The notes under the pieces are model-generated. The model saw nothing but the letters and a program-made list of their open reading frames with translations, was not told the origin of the DNA and did no database searches. From NCBI GenBank assembly GCA_963812915.1, contig CAWEXB010000013.1, forward strand, positions 1 to 64,000: a stretch of 64,000 nt of DNA, written 5' to 3'. The position numbers and the translations under genes were made by a program. This stretch comes from JACVRW01 sp963812915 (GTDB taxonomy: Bacteria > Actinomycetota > Thermoleophilia > Solirubrobacterales > Thermoleophilaceae). The stretch's first letter is position 1, and the number at the start of each line of letters is the position of its first letter. Of this stretch, positions 28,748 through 37,090 are shown in pieces.

Positions 28748-29100
28748 GGGCCTCGTCCACATCCTTTCTGCTTTGCGGATGCTGGACGTCCAACGGACAC
28801 GACTTGCTGAGGGCGCTGCCACGCTCCTATCAAGTCACGCCGAACATCCCCGACCGGCGACGAGCGACACAACAAAAGGAGATCAGACCCGACGGGTCGA
28901 CAGCCTCAAAGAGAGTCAGCTCGCCGCCCGGTCGGGACCTTCTCCTCAGCGTCGGACGTCACCGACGCCACAGATCGAAACAGCAAGCCTCAAAGCGGAA
29001 GCAAACACACGGCGAGAACTTTCTTCGCCGATTAGTAGACGCGCGTGGCGCGTCGGAGAGTTGGTCACGGCGACCCGGGTATCCCCTGCCCGTGGTGTCG
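28748..29100. other. Flank of the IS110 element; candidate bridge-RNA region
   Basis: No protein gene is supported. Directly upstream of the transposase are several short inverted repeats (catcc ... ggatg around 28760-28782 and tggacgtcca at 28788-28797). In the IS110 group the noncoding left end encodes the bridge RNA, so this is where one would look for it. I cannot define its ends by eye. Confidence 0.4.
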
Positions 29101-29349
29101 TCAAGCTTCGCGATGATGCCGCTGGCAGCGGGCTCGGAGCTCGGTGATGAGCTCCTCTGTCTCGTCCAGCTCGCGGCTGAGCCGGTTCCACTTCTCGGCC
29201 GCGTGCTGCGGGAACGCCTGGCCCGCGTAGCGGGCGTTCAGCTTGCGGATCGCGGCGACGCGCTTCCGCTGCCGGGCCCTGAGCTCCGCGATGGCCGCCG
29301 GCCGCTCCGGCATGCCCTTTCCGCCTTCCCGTCTCAGTCTCGGCCTCAC
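29101..29349 (-). CDS. Short coiled-coil protein, possibly phage-derived
   Basis: The frame encodes 67-82 residues depending on the start (ATG at 29313 or 29349). The core, AAIAELRARQRKRVAAIRK followed by a charged ELDETEELITELRAR helix, is a heptad-rich coiled coil. It recalls the N-terminal delta domain of some HK97-type capsid proteins, but no capsid domain follows. It is the last gene of a small same-strand group that begins with an excisionase-like protein. Confidence 0.45.
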   Translation of the reverse strand: MRPRLRREGGKGMPERPAAIAELRARQRKRVAAIRKLNARYAGQAFPQHAAEKWNRLSRELDETEELITELRARCQRHHREA

Positions 29350-29494
29350 GAGTCCAACCTCTTCGGCCCGTTACCCGACGGGCGGTTCGCCAACCAGCGC
29401 GCCCGCTCGCAGGTATCCTGAGGCGTCCCGCCCGGCGCTTGTTCACCGATGATCTCCCGGGCAGGCGCGACGGCCGAGAGCGCGCGACCACCGT

Positions 29495-29719
29495 TCAGAC
29501 CCCGCCCCACCGGTCACCCGGAGCCTGCCCGAGAGTTGAGCAAGCTCTCCACAGCTCGGTGCAGACGACGCACTCGCCGACGCCGGGCGGCGCGGGCACG
29601 CCGCGCACCGGGGCGCCGCACAGCGCGCGTCGCGAACCGTTGTCCGGGACTCCAATGTGAGCGATGTCCGACGGCCTAGCGCCGCCGGGCTTGGCGACGG
29701 GAGCGGCTAAAGCCGCCAC
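29495..29719 (-). CDS. Small zinc-ribbon-like protein
   Basis: A GTG at 29719 gives 74 residues with SDIAHIGVPDNGSRRALCGAP, then GECVVCTELWRACS, i.e. single Cys followed by CxxC, a minimal metal-binding layout. Such short His/Cys-containing proteins are common in actinophages and integrated elements. The start overlaps the end of the upstream gene by 13 bp. The family is not certain. Confidence 0.45.
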   Translation of the reverse strand: MAALAAPVAKPGGARPSDIAHIGVPDNGSRRALCGAPVRGVPAPPGVGECVVCTELWRACSTLGQAPGDRWGGV

Positions 29720-30056
29720 GGCTCGTCTCCCGTGGAGGTCGGCGGACTGGCGGGCAGGGGCTCGCCGCGGGCCTCCGCGAGCTGGCGGGCCACGCCACGG
29801 TCGGCGGCGCGCAGCGCCGCGCGGAACCGCTCGGGCGCGTCGGTGCGGTCGCCCTTCGGCATGCACAGCCTGAAGTCCTCCGGGGCCTGGACCACGAGCT
29901 CGTGCTCCGGCGCAAGCGGTGGCGGTTTGGCAGCAGCCGCTCCTCGGTCCCGTCGCGGTAGCGGACGTCCAACGGCCGGATCAGGGTCACCATCCCTTCA
30001 GCGGCGATGAGCTTGAGCGAGCGCGGCCGAGCGAGCTGCGCGTCGACCCCGGTCAC
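29707..30056 (-). CDS. Hypothetical protein, probable frameshift
   Basis: The GTG at 30056 overlaps the stop of the excisionase-like gene. The first half reads LIAAEGMVTLIRPLDVRYRD and then DGTEERLLPN; after a frame change near 29920 the second half reads APEDFRLCMPKGDRTDAPER, ending at 29707. I do not recognise the family. The overlap on both sides places it in a three- or four-gene cassette with phage character. Confidence 0.45.
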
Positions 30057-30266
30057 TCGAACACGCTCCGCCGCAGCACCTCAGGTTTCCTTGCGCCCCT
30101 GGACGAGAGTGAGCACTCGAGCGCGGCGGCCGGGATCCTCAAGTGCGTGCCGGCGCCGCCCAGCTGAATCGCGGGGATCGTGCCGTCCGCGGCCCAGCGG
30201 CGCACGGTCCCCTCGGTCACGCGTAGCCGCTCGGGTGGCCGCGAGCGTGGCCTCAATCGCTTCCAT
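30053..30266 (-). CDS. Excisionase-type helix-turn-helix protein, frameshifted
   Basis: The frame ending at 30053 contains LRVTEGTVRRWAADGTIPAI and LGGAGTHLRIPAAALE, the MerR-like winged helix of excisionase/HTH_17 proteins. The start MEAIEATLAA at 30266 is in a different register, so one base is extra or missing near 30230. Such proteins direct integrase or regulate phage-like elements. No integrase is present nearby. Confidence 0.6.
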
Positions 30267-30406
30267 GGCCGCCGAAACATCGCATGGCGGGACGTCGATG
30301 GCGAAGGGCGGACATGGCGGACACAAACCTCCGGCTTCGCTGCCGCAGCATGTTTCTGCCCCTCGCGCGACTGGCGCACCCGTGGTCGAGCGCCCGCAAG
30401 GGGCGA

Positions 30407-30742
30407 CTACAGCTGCCGCGACGACCAGAGCAGCGCTGCGAGGATCACCGAGGTCAGACCGATCACGAGGCCGACGATCCAACCGGCGACGTCCTGGCCG
30501 ACGAGCACGGCGCCCAGGAGCACGGCGATGCCGATGATCCCGCCGGTGGCGACCAGCCGCATCGTGGCGCGCTCGAGCTTGGTGCGGCGCCGCTCTCGGC
30601 CGGGCAGCATCCCCCCCTGCCGCTCACGCCGCCGAGCTTCGCGCTCCCGTTGGCGAGCCTCGCGTGAGGTGAGCTTCGATTCCGGTTCCGTTAAAGACCG
30701 CTCGCCCGCTGCGGGAGGCTCGCTGGACTGGGAGGATGCCAT
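30407..30742 (-). CDS. Small membrane protein with basic cytoplasmic N-terminus
   Basis: The 111-residue product starts MASSQSSEPPAAGER at 30742. It has a strongly basic helix (REARQREREARRRERQGG) and then two hydrophobic helices (about residues 64-82 and 86-106), ending shortly after the second one. The family is unknown. The basic stretch could bind nucleic acid or acidic lipids at the membrane face. Confidence 0.55.
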   Translation of the reverse strand: MASSQSSEPPAAGERSLTEPESKLTSREARQREREARRRERQGGMLPGRERRRTKLERATMRLVATGGIIGIAVLLGAVLVGQDVAGWIVGLVIGLTSVILAALLWSSRQL

Positions 30743-30919
30743 GCCGCCTGGGTACCCGGATTGCGCTGCCAAAACCTCCCGCCCTCGGTTAGGGCAACCG
30801 CTTCTCGGAGCCACAGGGGACTGTCGTGGCGGTCGAAGCGCGGCTCGGGCAGACGGCCGCACAGGTCCACGTTCGCGCGCGACATCGCTGGCCCGGTGTC
30901 GATTTGCAGGCTCCGCGGT

Positions 30920-31132
30920 CTACTGCGCCCTGGGGACCGGGGTCAACGTCTCATCGTCTGCCCGCTCCTGGAAGCTGCGCTCGAGCTCTTCCGGAGACGC
31001 CGAGGCTGCCCCCCATGGATGCCGCACGATCCGTACGACCTGGCGCATGCCTCCACACCGACAGCGAGTTGCCGAAGACCAATTCGCGGTGGCCGGGCCC
31101 TCGCTGTGAGCGCCGCAGCTTTGACAGATCAT
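30920..31132 (-). CDS. Putative zinc-ribbon small protein
   Basis: The frame encodes 70 residues: MICQSCGAHSEGPATANW, then a CxC pair (TRCRCGGMRQVV) and a charged tail. Two knuckles, CxxC and CxC, are spaced 17 residues apart as in many small zinc ribbons. No family is recognised and the ribosome site is weak. Confidence 0.4.
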   Translation of the reverse strand: MICQSCGAHSEGPATANWSSATRCRCGGMRQVVRIVRHPWGAASASPEELERSFQERADDETLTPVPRAQ

Positions 31133-31381
31133 GTGCGCGATCGCTGGCATTTGGACGGCCCGCCTCCCGGAGGTCGGGTTCCCGTTTGGAGGAAGCGCAC
31201 GCCGGCTGCGTATCGAGAAGCCGCGGAATTTGCGACGTTCCCGGAGTCGATCCGTGGCTTGTGGGGAGGGTCGCCAATGATCTGCGCGGCCGAGCCAGAC
31301 CGCCTAGACGCTGCCATTGGGACTCCTGCGCTTCCTCTCCCTCTCGTGGTGCACACCCCGGCTGAGTGAAGCGGACGGAAG

Positions 31382-31753
31382 GTGTCCCAACTAACCCAAC
31401 TGCACGATCAGCGAGAAGGCCCCGGCCCGATGATCTCGACCGCGGCGGTTCAGCTACTGCACGAGTACACCGGTCGAGGACCGACCAAGGCGAAGACCCT
31501 GATCAACGACGACGTAGTAACCGTCCTGCTGGCGGACACGCTCACCAAAGGCGAGCGCAAACTCGTCGACAACGGCCACTCCGATCGGGTCTTGCAACTC
31601 CGCCACGACTACCAAGTCGTCATGCGTGACGACCTCGTAGCAATCGTCGAACGGCAGCTCGATCGCAAGGTGATCGCCTTCATGAGCCAGAACCACATCG
31701 ACCCCGACCTCGCCGTCGAGGTGTTCGTCCTCCAAGCCGACAAAGCGGACTAG
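31382..31753 (+). CDS. DUF2294 / MpsC family protein (copy 1)
   Basis: The protein of up to 123 residues has the full family pattern: GRGPTKAKTLINDDVVTVLLA, then LTKGERKLVDNGHSDRVLQ, DDLVAIVERQLDRKVIAFMS and DLAVEVFVLQ. MpsC-family proteins are associated with a cation-translocating membrane-potential system in Firmicutes, but their biochemical role is not established. The start may be the GTG at 31382 or the ATG at 31430. A STAS-domain gene follows after 32 bp. Confidence 0.85.
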   Translation: MSQLTQLHDQREGPGPMISTAAVQLLHEYTGRGPTKAKTLINDDVVTVLLADTLTKGERKLVDNGHSDRVLQLRHDYQVVMRDDLVAIVERQLDRKVIAFMSQNHIDPDLAVEVFVLQADKAD

Positions 31754-31785
31754 CAAAGAGCGGCACGCCCGAGTCGAGCCGCGCG

Positions 31786-32127
31786 ATGCCAGACGCGAGC
31801 CCCTTGACACGGGCCGTCGAGGAATCGGACAGTACCTTGCGCCTGCGGCTCACGGGCGACTTCGACCTGGCAGGCGTCGGGGCCGTCGAGCACGCGCTCG
31901 ACCGACTCTGCCAAGCGCCCGCGCCGAGGCGCGTCGTCTTTGACCTACGAGGGCTCGCCTTCCTCGACCTGGCAGGCCTGCGGACGATCCTGAGGCCCGA
32001 TGCGCGCGGGCGGGCCGAGGCGTTCGACGTCGTGGTCGTACGACCGCGGGGCACATCCAACCGCGTCTTCACTCTCACGCGCTCCGGCGAGCGGCTCAGC
32101 ATCGTCGATGAGCCGGAGCCCGCGTGA
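31786..32127 (+). CDS. STAS-domain protein (anti-sigma factor antagonist type)
   Basis: The 113-residue protein has a single STAS domain: LRLRLTGDFDLAGVGAVEHA, RRVVFDLRGLAFLDLAGLRT and VVVRPRGTSNRVF. The segment LAFLDLAGL corresponds to the DS(S/T)G phosphorylation loop, but Leu-Ala replace the usual Ser/Thr, so classic regulation by phosphorylation looks unlikely. It might still bind an anti-sigma factor of the SigB system, whose sigma-type gene is at 40166. Confidence 0.8.
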   Translation: MPDASPLTRAVEESDSTLRLRLTGDFDLAGVGAVEHALDRLCQAPAPRRVVFDLRGLAFLDLAGLRTILRPDARGRAEAFDVVVVRPRGTSNRVFTLTRSGERLSIVDEPEPA

Positions 32128-32194
32128 CAACCGCCGCCGTCACCGAGGCCACTAAAGACCGCCGCCGCCGGCTCGCCAACCAGCGTCTGGGGCG

Positions 32195-32311
32195 ATCCTG
32201 GCCAAGCGGGGGGTCAAGCGCCCCTCCAGCGACATGTTCGGCCTGGGCGGGCTGCGGTTCCTCGAGACGCTCGAGTTGCCCGAGAGCCCGCGCCGCCGTC
32301 TCGACATATGA
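32195..32311 (+). mobile_element. Fragment of an IS110-type transposase
   Basis: One frame reads ILAKRGVKRPSSDMFGLGG and RFLETLELPESPRRRLD before TGA at 32309-32311. This is the middle segment of IS110/IS1111 transposases that precedes the Transposase_20 domain. Nothing before or after it fits the family, so it is a decayed scrap. Confidence 0.5.
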
Positions 32312-32563
32312 AGAGGCCCCAACGCACGGGCGCCGGTCGCGGCATTGACGCACCTTCGCCCCGACATCTCTCCGGGGGCCGCTAGCTCAGACCGGCCATG
32401 AATCGCCGGCGGATGGCCCGCCACATCCACCCGGGCCCGCTGAGGTCGTCCTGTCGGAGCGGGCGGCGCGCGGCGAGCTTCCCGACACGGTGCCCGGGTA
32501 GCCGAGTGGCAGCGGCCGGAGCCGCCTGGCGGACCTCCGGGGACGGCAGGCGGACCCGGCCTA
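32312..32563. other. No recognisable gene
   Basis: Two pieces (gctagctcag near 32383 and gggtagccgagtggc near 32499) look like tRNA D-arms. Neither has a matching acceptor stem and T-arm in range. Nothing else stands out. Confidence 0.5.
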
Positions 32564-32920
32564 CTAGCCCTGTTGGTTCTGGGGCTCGAGGACGAAGATC
32601 TCGAACGCCATCGGCGGATGGAACGTCACCTGGCTGTGGTAAGTGACGACACGGCGTCCGATCGCGTCGGCCACGGCCTCCTTGAAGCGGTCCGCGACGA
32701 GCTCCTGGTAGGTGAGCCGGACCGTCCGCACGAGGTCCTCCCGCCCGTGTTCGACAAGGGTGTGCTCGACCGTGGTGAGGATGTCCTCCATAACGGTGAA
32801 GACGTAGTCGTCGACCAAGTATGTCTTCGCCTTGGTCGGGCCACGCCCGTAGGAATCGCTCAAGATCCGAACGACCGCGTCTGAAACCGCCGCCAGCCGC
32901 TCGCCTTCCGGTCTGTTCAT
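32564..32920 (-). CDS. DUF2294 / MpsC family protein (copy 2)
   Basis: The 118-residue product starts MNRPEGERLAAVSDAVVRIL and has GRGPTKAKTYLVDDYVFTV, then TTVEHTLVEHGREDLVRTVR, a DRFKEAVADAIGRRVVTYHS segment and PPMAFEIFVLEPQ. It is a full-length paralogue of the gene at 31382 on the opposite strand. A GGGTAT element lies about 15 bp before the start on its strand, a possible -10 box of SigB type without an obvious -35. Confidence 0.85.
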   Translation of the reverse strand: MNRPEGERLAAVSDAVVRILSDSYGRGPTKAKTYLVDDYVFTVMEDILTTVEHTLVEHGREDLVRTVRLTYQELVADRFKEAVADAIGRRVVTYHSQVTFHPPMAFEIFVLEPQNQQG

Positions 32921-33127
32921 CTGGCCACGCTTTATACCCAGGACGGCACTTGCGGCCCTCGTCTGTCCGCAGCCGAAACGGCGCCTCCAGCAGGGCCGTT
33001 TTCGCTCGCAAAGGTTACTTACCGGCGATGAACCATCACCTAGGGCGGCTACATCATCCAGACGGCGAGCGTCGAGGACACCCGGCCCCTTCCTCTCGGG
33101 CCCCATTCTGCTTGGCTCGAACGGTTC

Positions 33128-34153
33128 TCACGCGTTGCTGGGTTGGCGTTCGGTGGCCTGGAGGACGCCGGCCCGGTTCTTGTGCTGGCGCTCGTAGGCG
33201 CGCACATCCTTGATCCGGCGCTCGTCGCCCTCGGAGAGCACGGCGCGGACTTCGTCCACACCAAGCTCGTCGTACCCGGGCCACGGCTCGGCCGCGCGCA
33301 GCGAGTCGATCCGGCTGGTGACGGTGGAGCGGTTCTGATTCTTGCGCTCGTAGGCATCGACCTTGGCCAGGTCGACCTGGGAGAGGTCGGAGAGCTTGTC
33401 CTGAAGCTCGTCCGCGCTGAGCGAATCGTAGTTCGGGATCGCCAGGTCCGACTCCGAGGCCACGGCCCCCTTGACCGTGCCCTCGGCGCGCGCCACCCCC
33501 GGCACCTTGCGCGCCTGGCGGGCCGTCCGCTTGGCCTGTCCGGTGCCCCGGCGAGCGGTGCGCTTCGCAGTTCTGCTCACCTCACCCATCATGTCGACGG
33601 CGCCCGTCTGGGTCACGTCGTAGGAGCCCTCACCAGCGAATTCCGCCTGCGCCACGGCGTCGGTGAGGCGCGGTATCTCCTTCAACAGGCGGTCGAGCAT
33701 CCGCCGCTCGTCTCTCAACACCGAATTTGCGAGCCGCTGGGTCTTGTCGTCGCCCGCGGTGCGCGCGAGCCGGGCCAAGGCGGTGTAGGTTGCGATCTCC
33801 TGCGCCTCGGCCGCGCACGAGTCCTTGGCGTTCTTGAGCACCTTTTCCTCGCCGCCGCTGCCCCGAACCAGATCGAGCGGGGTCTTAGTCAGCGCCAGAG
33901 CCTGCCCGAGAACGGACTGGACGGCGCCCAACCCGACCTGCAGCGGGTTGCTGCCCTGCCCCAGCTCGCCCAAGCGGCGCTCGAGGCGCTCGGCGTGGCG
34001 ACGGGTCTCCTGCAGATGGGTCTCTAGATCGTCGCGGTAGCCGCCCCTCGGGGTCATCGCGATCTGTGCCTGCAACTGGCGCACCAACGCCAGCTCTGAG
34101 GCGTGGGCCTCGTTCAAGTACTGCGCGATCTTCTGCTTCTGTTGCTTACTCAT
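33128..34153 (-). CDS. DUF892 (YciE/YciF-like) ferritin-fold protein with repeat tail
   Basis: The 341-residue protein starts MSKQQKQKIAQYLNEAHASE. Residues 1-165 form the four-helix DUF892 domain (LQETRRHAERLERRLGELGQG, CAAEAQEIATYTALARLARTA, LRDERRMLDRLLKEIPRL) with Glu and His positions suited to a di-iron site. A Lys/Arg-rich linker follows, then two copies of a 45-residue unit (YDSLSADEL ... DAYERKNQNR and YDELGVDEV ... RAYERQHKNR). DUF892 proteins are linked to stress responses. Its promoter region carries the block shared with 38995-39113. Confidence 0.85.
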   Translation of the reverse strand: MSKQQKQKIAQYLNEAHASELALVRQLQAQIAMTPRGGYRDDLETHLQETRRHAERLERRLGELGQGSNPLQVGLGAVQSVLGQALALTKTPLDLVRGSGGEEKVLKNAKDSCAAEAQEIATYTALARLARTAGDDKTQRLANSVLRDERRMLDRLLKEIPRLTDAVAQAEFAGEGSYDVTQTGAVDMMGEVSRTAKRTARRGTGQAKRTARQARKVPGVARAEGTVKGAVASESDLAIPNYDSLSADELQDKLSDLSQVDLAKVDAYERKNQNRSTVTSRIDSLRAAEPWPGYDELGVDEVRAVLSEGDERRIKDVRAYERQHKNRAGVLQATERQPSNA

Positions 34154-34202
34154 CAAAAGTGCTCCAAGGTAGAGGTGCTGAGTTCCGGAGAAGTACCGCT
34201 CA

Positions 34203-34320
34203 CGGCGAATGCCACATCCGCGCCGGCGCTTCTGCGGTTGGGCCTAGCAGAGCCACGTCGCGAGTCCGCGCCGCGTCCACCCAGCTACTCTCCCCGTCCC
34301 CGCACCATCCCGGGGTAAAC
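34203..34320 (-). promoter_or_regulatory. Upstream block shared with 38995-39113; SigB-like promoter
   Basis: On the minus strand this region begins GTTTAC (34320-34315), has 14 nt, then GGGACG (34300-34295), and continues with a GGACGCGGCGCGGACTCG element and GCGCCGGCGCGGATG. The whole block aligns with the one upstream of the small membrane protein gene at 38948. It lies 50-170 bp before the DUF892 start. Confidence 0.55.
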
Positions 34321-34378
34321 ATCGCAAGAACCCCCTCGCCTGGCCTCCTCGCCTCGGGGCGACCTCGGGGTCTCAGTC

Positions 34379-35062
34379 TCAGCCGGGCGGTGGAGCCGCC
34401 TCGTGTTCCTCCTCGGCGGCGGGCTTCCGGCCGGTCTGCTCCTCTGTCGAACGCGCCATGCGTTCCGCGGTCAGCTTCAGGAAGCGCAGCTGCTCCTTGC
34501 GTCCGAACAGCCGGAAGCCGATTCGCACCAGGGGGTTTCTGCCGCGGGCCGGGCGCGAAAACGAGTGGATGCGGAAGAGCACTTCGCCGCTGTCGGGGAA
34601 CTTCCAGACCTGCCAATCCATCTGACCCTGCTCGACGTGTCCCTCGAGGGTCCGATAGTTCCAGCCGAAGAGCCGGCCGGGGCGTCCGTCGAGCTCGCGG
34701 TCGTCGTCGTAGACGTCGCCGACGCGCACACCGACGTGGATGCGGAGCGAGTGGAAGTGCAGCACCAGCAGCATGGTGCGGTCCTCGAGCGGCTCGTCTG
34801 GGTCGAAGACGCCCTGGACGATTGACGGCTCGGCGAAGTCGTAGTTGCGGGCGATCCGCCGGGCCGTGTCCCAGCTCCCGGCCCGCACGGGATCGCCGGG
34901 CGGCTCGGACGGCAGCGCGTGGCGCACGTCGTCCGCGTACCAGCCGTTCTCCGGTGTGTACTCCGCCCGCCGCGAGAGATCGAAGTTGATCTTGCGGGCG
35001 CGTAGCTCGGCGAGCGTCCTCCTTGGGTCGCTCGGCCGCCTCAGCAGCCGATCAATCAGCAC
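34379..35062 (-). CDS. DUF1990-like protein (first of a pair)
   Basis: The 227-residue protein resembles DUF1990 (plant YqjF-like) in its second half: LLVLHFHSLRIHVGVRVGDV, GWNYRTLEGHVEQGQMDWQV and SGEVLFRIHSFSRPARGRNP. The N-terminal part (residues 1-90) has ARKINFDLSRRAEYTPENGW. The last 30 residues are charged. Function unknown. It overlaps the following DUF1990 gene by 11 bp, so the two proteins are probably made together. Confidence 0.75.
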   Translation of the reverse strand: MLIDRLLRRPSDPRRTLAELRARKINFDLSRRAEYTPENGWYADDVRHALPSEPPGDPVRAGSWDTARRIARNYDFAEPSIVQGVFDPDEPLEDRTMLLVLHFHSLRIHVGVRVGDVYDDDRELDGRPGRLFGWNYRTLEGHVEQGQMDWQVWKFPDSGEVLFRIHSFSRPARGRNPLVRIGFRLFGRKEQLRFLKLTAERMARSTEEQTGRKPAAEEEHEAAPPPG

Positions 35063-35798
35063 TGGGCACCTCTTCTACTCGGCGGGTGTCGATCCGCAGC
35101 CCGCCGGCGCGCGTCCCGCCCGACAGCCGGATCACGCGCTCGAGGAACGAGGTCCACATGTGCAGCTGGACCTCCTTCGACATTCGCAGGCGGTCATAGA
35201 GCAAGTCGGACAGACGGTCGCCGCTGCGGGCCCAGGACTCGATCTCGAACTCGATCCGACCGTCGCCGCCACTGGCGCGGAAGGCGATTTGGCCTGCCTC
35301 GAGGTGACCCTCCAGCGTCATCAGGCCGAAGCAGCGCGGAGAAACCTCGACGACGCGCACGGGCCCATCCCACGGCCCCGGCATGCGAACCACGTACTCG
35401 TCGCCGGGACGCATACTGTCCGCATTGCCCGCCGTCTTCTTGAAAGTGGCGAACTCGGTCGGCGCCGCGCAGTCAGGATTCCGTTGCAGGCCCGCCATCA
35501 GCTCCTCGGGCGAGACCAGCGCGCCGCGGATGAGCGCGAGATAGCGGCGATGAAACAGCGGACCGGTCCCGTCCCGCAGACGCTGCACCTGCTCGTCCAC
35601 GACGCCGTCCGGCAATGGTGGCGGTGCGTCCTCCGGCCAGGAGCCGGGTCGCTCCGACCGGTTGATCGGCGTGGTGCGCCACATGTAGCGCCACGATGTA
35701 AGCGCCACGCCAACCGGCCAGCGAGCGGCCGTCGCCATCGACCGCGCGAAGGGCAGCCGCCGAGTGCGGAGAGGAGGCAGTGTCCTGGGGCGGGCCAC
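35052..35798 (-). CDS. DUF1990-like protein (second of a pair)
   Basis: The 248-residue protein has an N-terminal basic region, then LFHRRYLALIRGALVSPEEL, VEVSPRCFGLMTLEGHLEAG, QIAFRASGGDGRIEFEIESW and LSDLLYDRLRMSKEVQLHMW. The TLEGH.E.GQI motif is shared with the partner gene downstream, so these are distant paralogues. Being upstream on the minus strand, this gene is translated first. No catalytic residues are evident. Confidence 0.75.
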   Translation of the reverse strand: MARPRTLPPLRTRRLPFARSMATAARWPVGVALTSWRYMWRTTPINRSERPGSWPEDAPPPLPDGVVDEQVQRLRDGTGPLFHRRYLALIRGALVSPEELMAGLQRNPDCAAPTEFATFKKTAGNADSMRPGDEYVVRMPGPWDGPVRVVEVSPRCFGLMTLEGHLEAGQIAFRASGGDGRIEFEIESWARSGDRLSDLLYDRLRMSKEVQLHMWTSFLERVIRLSGGTRAGGLRIDTRRVEEVPSAD

Positions 35799-35862
35799 AG
35801 ATGCCCCCTACCCACGCCCGTGGCGGTGCATGCGCGCGCCGGCCGCGGGGTACCAGACCGGC

Positions 35863-36165
35863 ATGCTTACTAAGGCCCTCAGCGACACGGGGTTGCGCGG
35901 CTGGCACCTGCACGCCGGCTCTCTCGGCGCCATCTACCTCTGCATCGCCCTCTGGATCCGCGCCAAGACGGTCGACCAGGAGGAGCGCGGCAACGCGGAG
36001 CGGCGGGCGCTATTCGTCGGCCTATGGCCACCGATGCTCTGGCTCATGGGCGATGCGCTACAGCTCGAGGAGCGAGCGGCTCGCCCCAGGCTCACCTTGC
36101 GCGGCATCTCGCCCCCACGCCCGGGTAGGAGACGATCATGGACCGCGAATACAACAAGCAGCTAG
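35863..36165 (+). CDS. Small membrane protein
   Basis: The 100-residue product starts MLTKALSDTGLRGWHLHAGS and has a helix LGAIYLCIALWI, a charged loop KTVDQEERGNAERRALFV and a second hydrophobic stretch LWPPMLWLMGDAL. The last 30 residues are basic and may be out of frame with the original gene. I do not recognise the family. It is divergent from the DUF1990 pair. Confidence 0.55.
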   Translation: MLTKALSDTGLRGWHLHAGSLGAIYLCIALWIRAKTVDQEERGNAERRALFVGLWPPMLWLMGDALQLEERAARPRLTLRGISPPRPGRRRSWTANTTSS

Positions 36166-36262
36166 ACCGCGAGCCCGCGAGAGCCGGCCTGTTAGCGCGT
36201 ACGTCAGTTCCGATGCCCGCGGCTGACAGTCAGCTAGCGCTCGAGTTAGCCTCGCCGTCGAG

Positions 36263-37090
36263 ATGAGTACCGGAACGCCGCGCGCCCAGGCTCCCGTGGC
36301 ACCGGTGCGTTTTCGGCGCAACGCCGACCGGCTTACGCCCGGCCAGCTCGAGCTGCTGCGCGAGGCGTTCGAGGCCCTCTACGGCATCGCTGACGATCGT
36401 GGCTACGGCTATCAGGCTGGGATCCACGGGCTGCCGCTGCCGATCGGCTGTGACAACGCGCACGGGACCCCCTACTTTCTGCCCTGGCACCGTGCCTATC
36501 TCTATTTCTTCGAGCGGGCGCTGCGCGACCGGGTGCCCGACGCGATGTTGAGCTGGTGGGACTGGCGCGCGGGTCCGCAGCGGCCGGCCAGCGTGCCCGA
36601 GGCTTTCGCCGGCCGCCGGGTCGCGGGTCGGGCTAACCCGCTCTTCTCGGCAGAGGTGCCGCGGCTCGCGCTCGACCAGGGACGCAGCGCCGGGATGACG
36701 GTCGGGCGGCGCACCCGGCGCGAACCCGGCGATCCCTCACTCCTGCCTACCCCAGCCGAGGTGCGTCAGGTGCTCGAGCTGCGCGACTTCCTCGACTTCA
36801 CCGCCGCGCTCGAGGACCTCCACAACCGTGTCCACGTATGGACCGGGGGACACATGGCGATGGTGCCGTTCGCCGCCTTCGACCCGATTTTCTGGGCCCA
36901 CCACACGATGTGCGACCGCCTTTGGCGGCTCTGGCAGCTGCGCCACCCAGGCGCCCGACCCCCGCGCGCGATCCTGGACGAGGCGCTTCCGCCGTTTCGC
37001 ATGACCGTACGTCAGACACTCGACGTCACGGCGCTCGGCTACGACTACGCGGTGGCCAGCTCGTCCTCCGTGGTGGAGACGAGGCGATGA
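36263..37090 (+). CDS. Tyrosinase family copper protein
   Basis: The 275-residue protein is a complete type-3 copper domain. The CuA site is in AHGTPYFLPWHRAYLYFFE, with the first His upstream in GIHGLPLPIG. The CuB site comprises LHNRVHVWTGGHM and DPIFWAHHTMCDRLW. Such enzymes oxidise phenols to quinones, for example to make melanin. There is no signal peptide and no melC1-type chaperone gene. The stop overlaps the next ATG (ATGA), so a 149-residue partner is made with it. Confidence 0.92.
   Translation: MSTGTPRAQAPVAPVRFRRNADRLTPGQLELLREAFEALYGIADDRGYGYQAGIHGLPLPIGCDNAHGTPYFLPWHRAYLYFFERALRDRVPDAMLSWWDWRAGPQRPASVPEAFAGRRVAGRANPLFSAEVPRLALDQGRSAGMTVGRRTRREPGDPSLLPTPAEVRQVLELRDFLDFTAALEDLHNRVHVWTGGHMAMVPFAAFDPIFWAHHTMCDRLWRLWQLRHPGARPPRAILDEALPPFRMTVRQTLDVTALGYDYAVASSSSVVETRR

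Noticed and set aside
32383..32520. tRNA-like D-arm sequences
   Set aside because: No anticodon arm, T-arm with the usual ttcga core or closing acceptor stem can be found in range.
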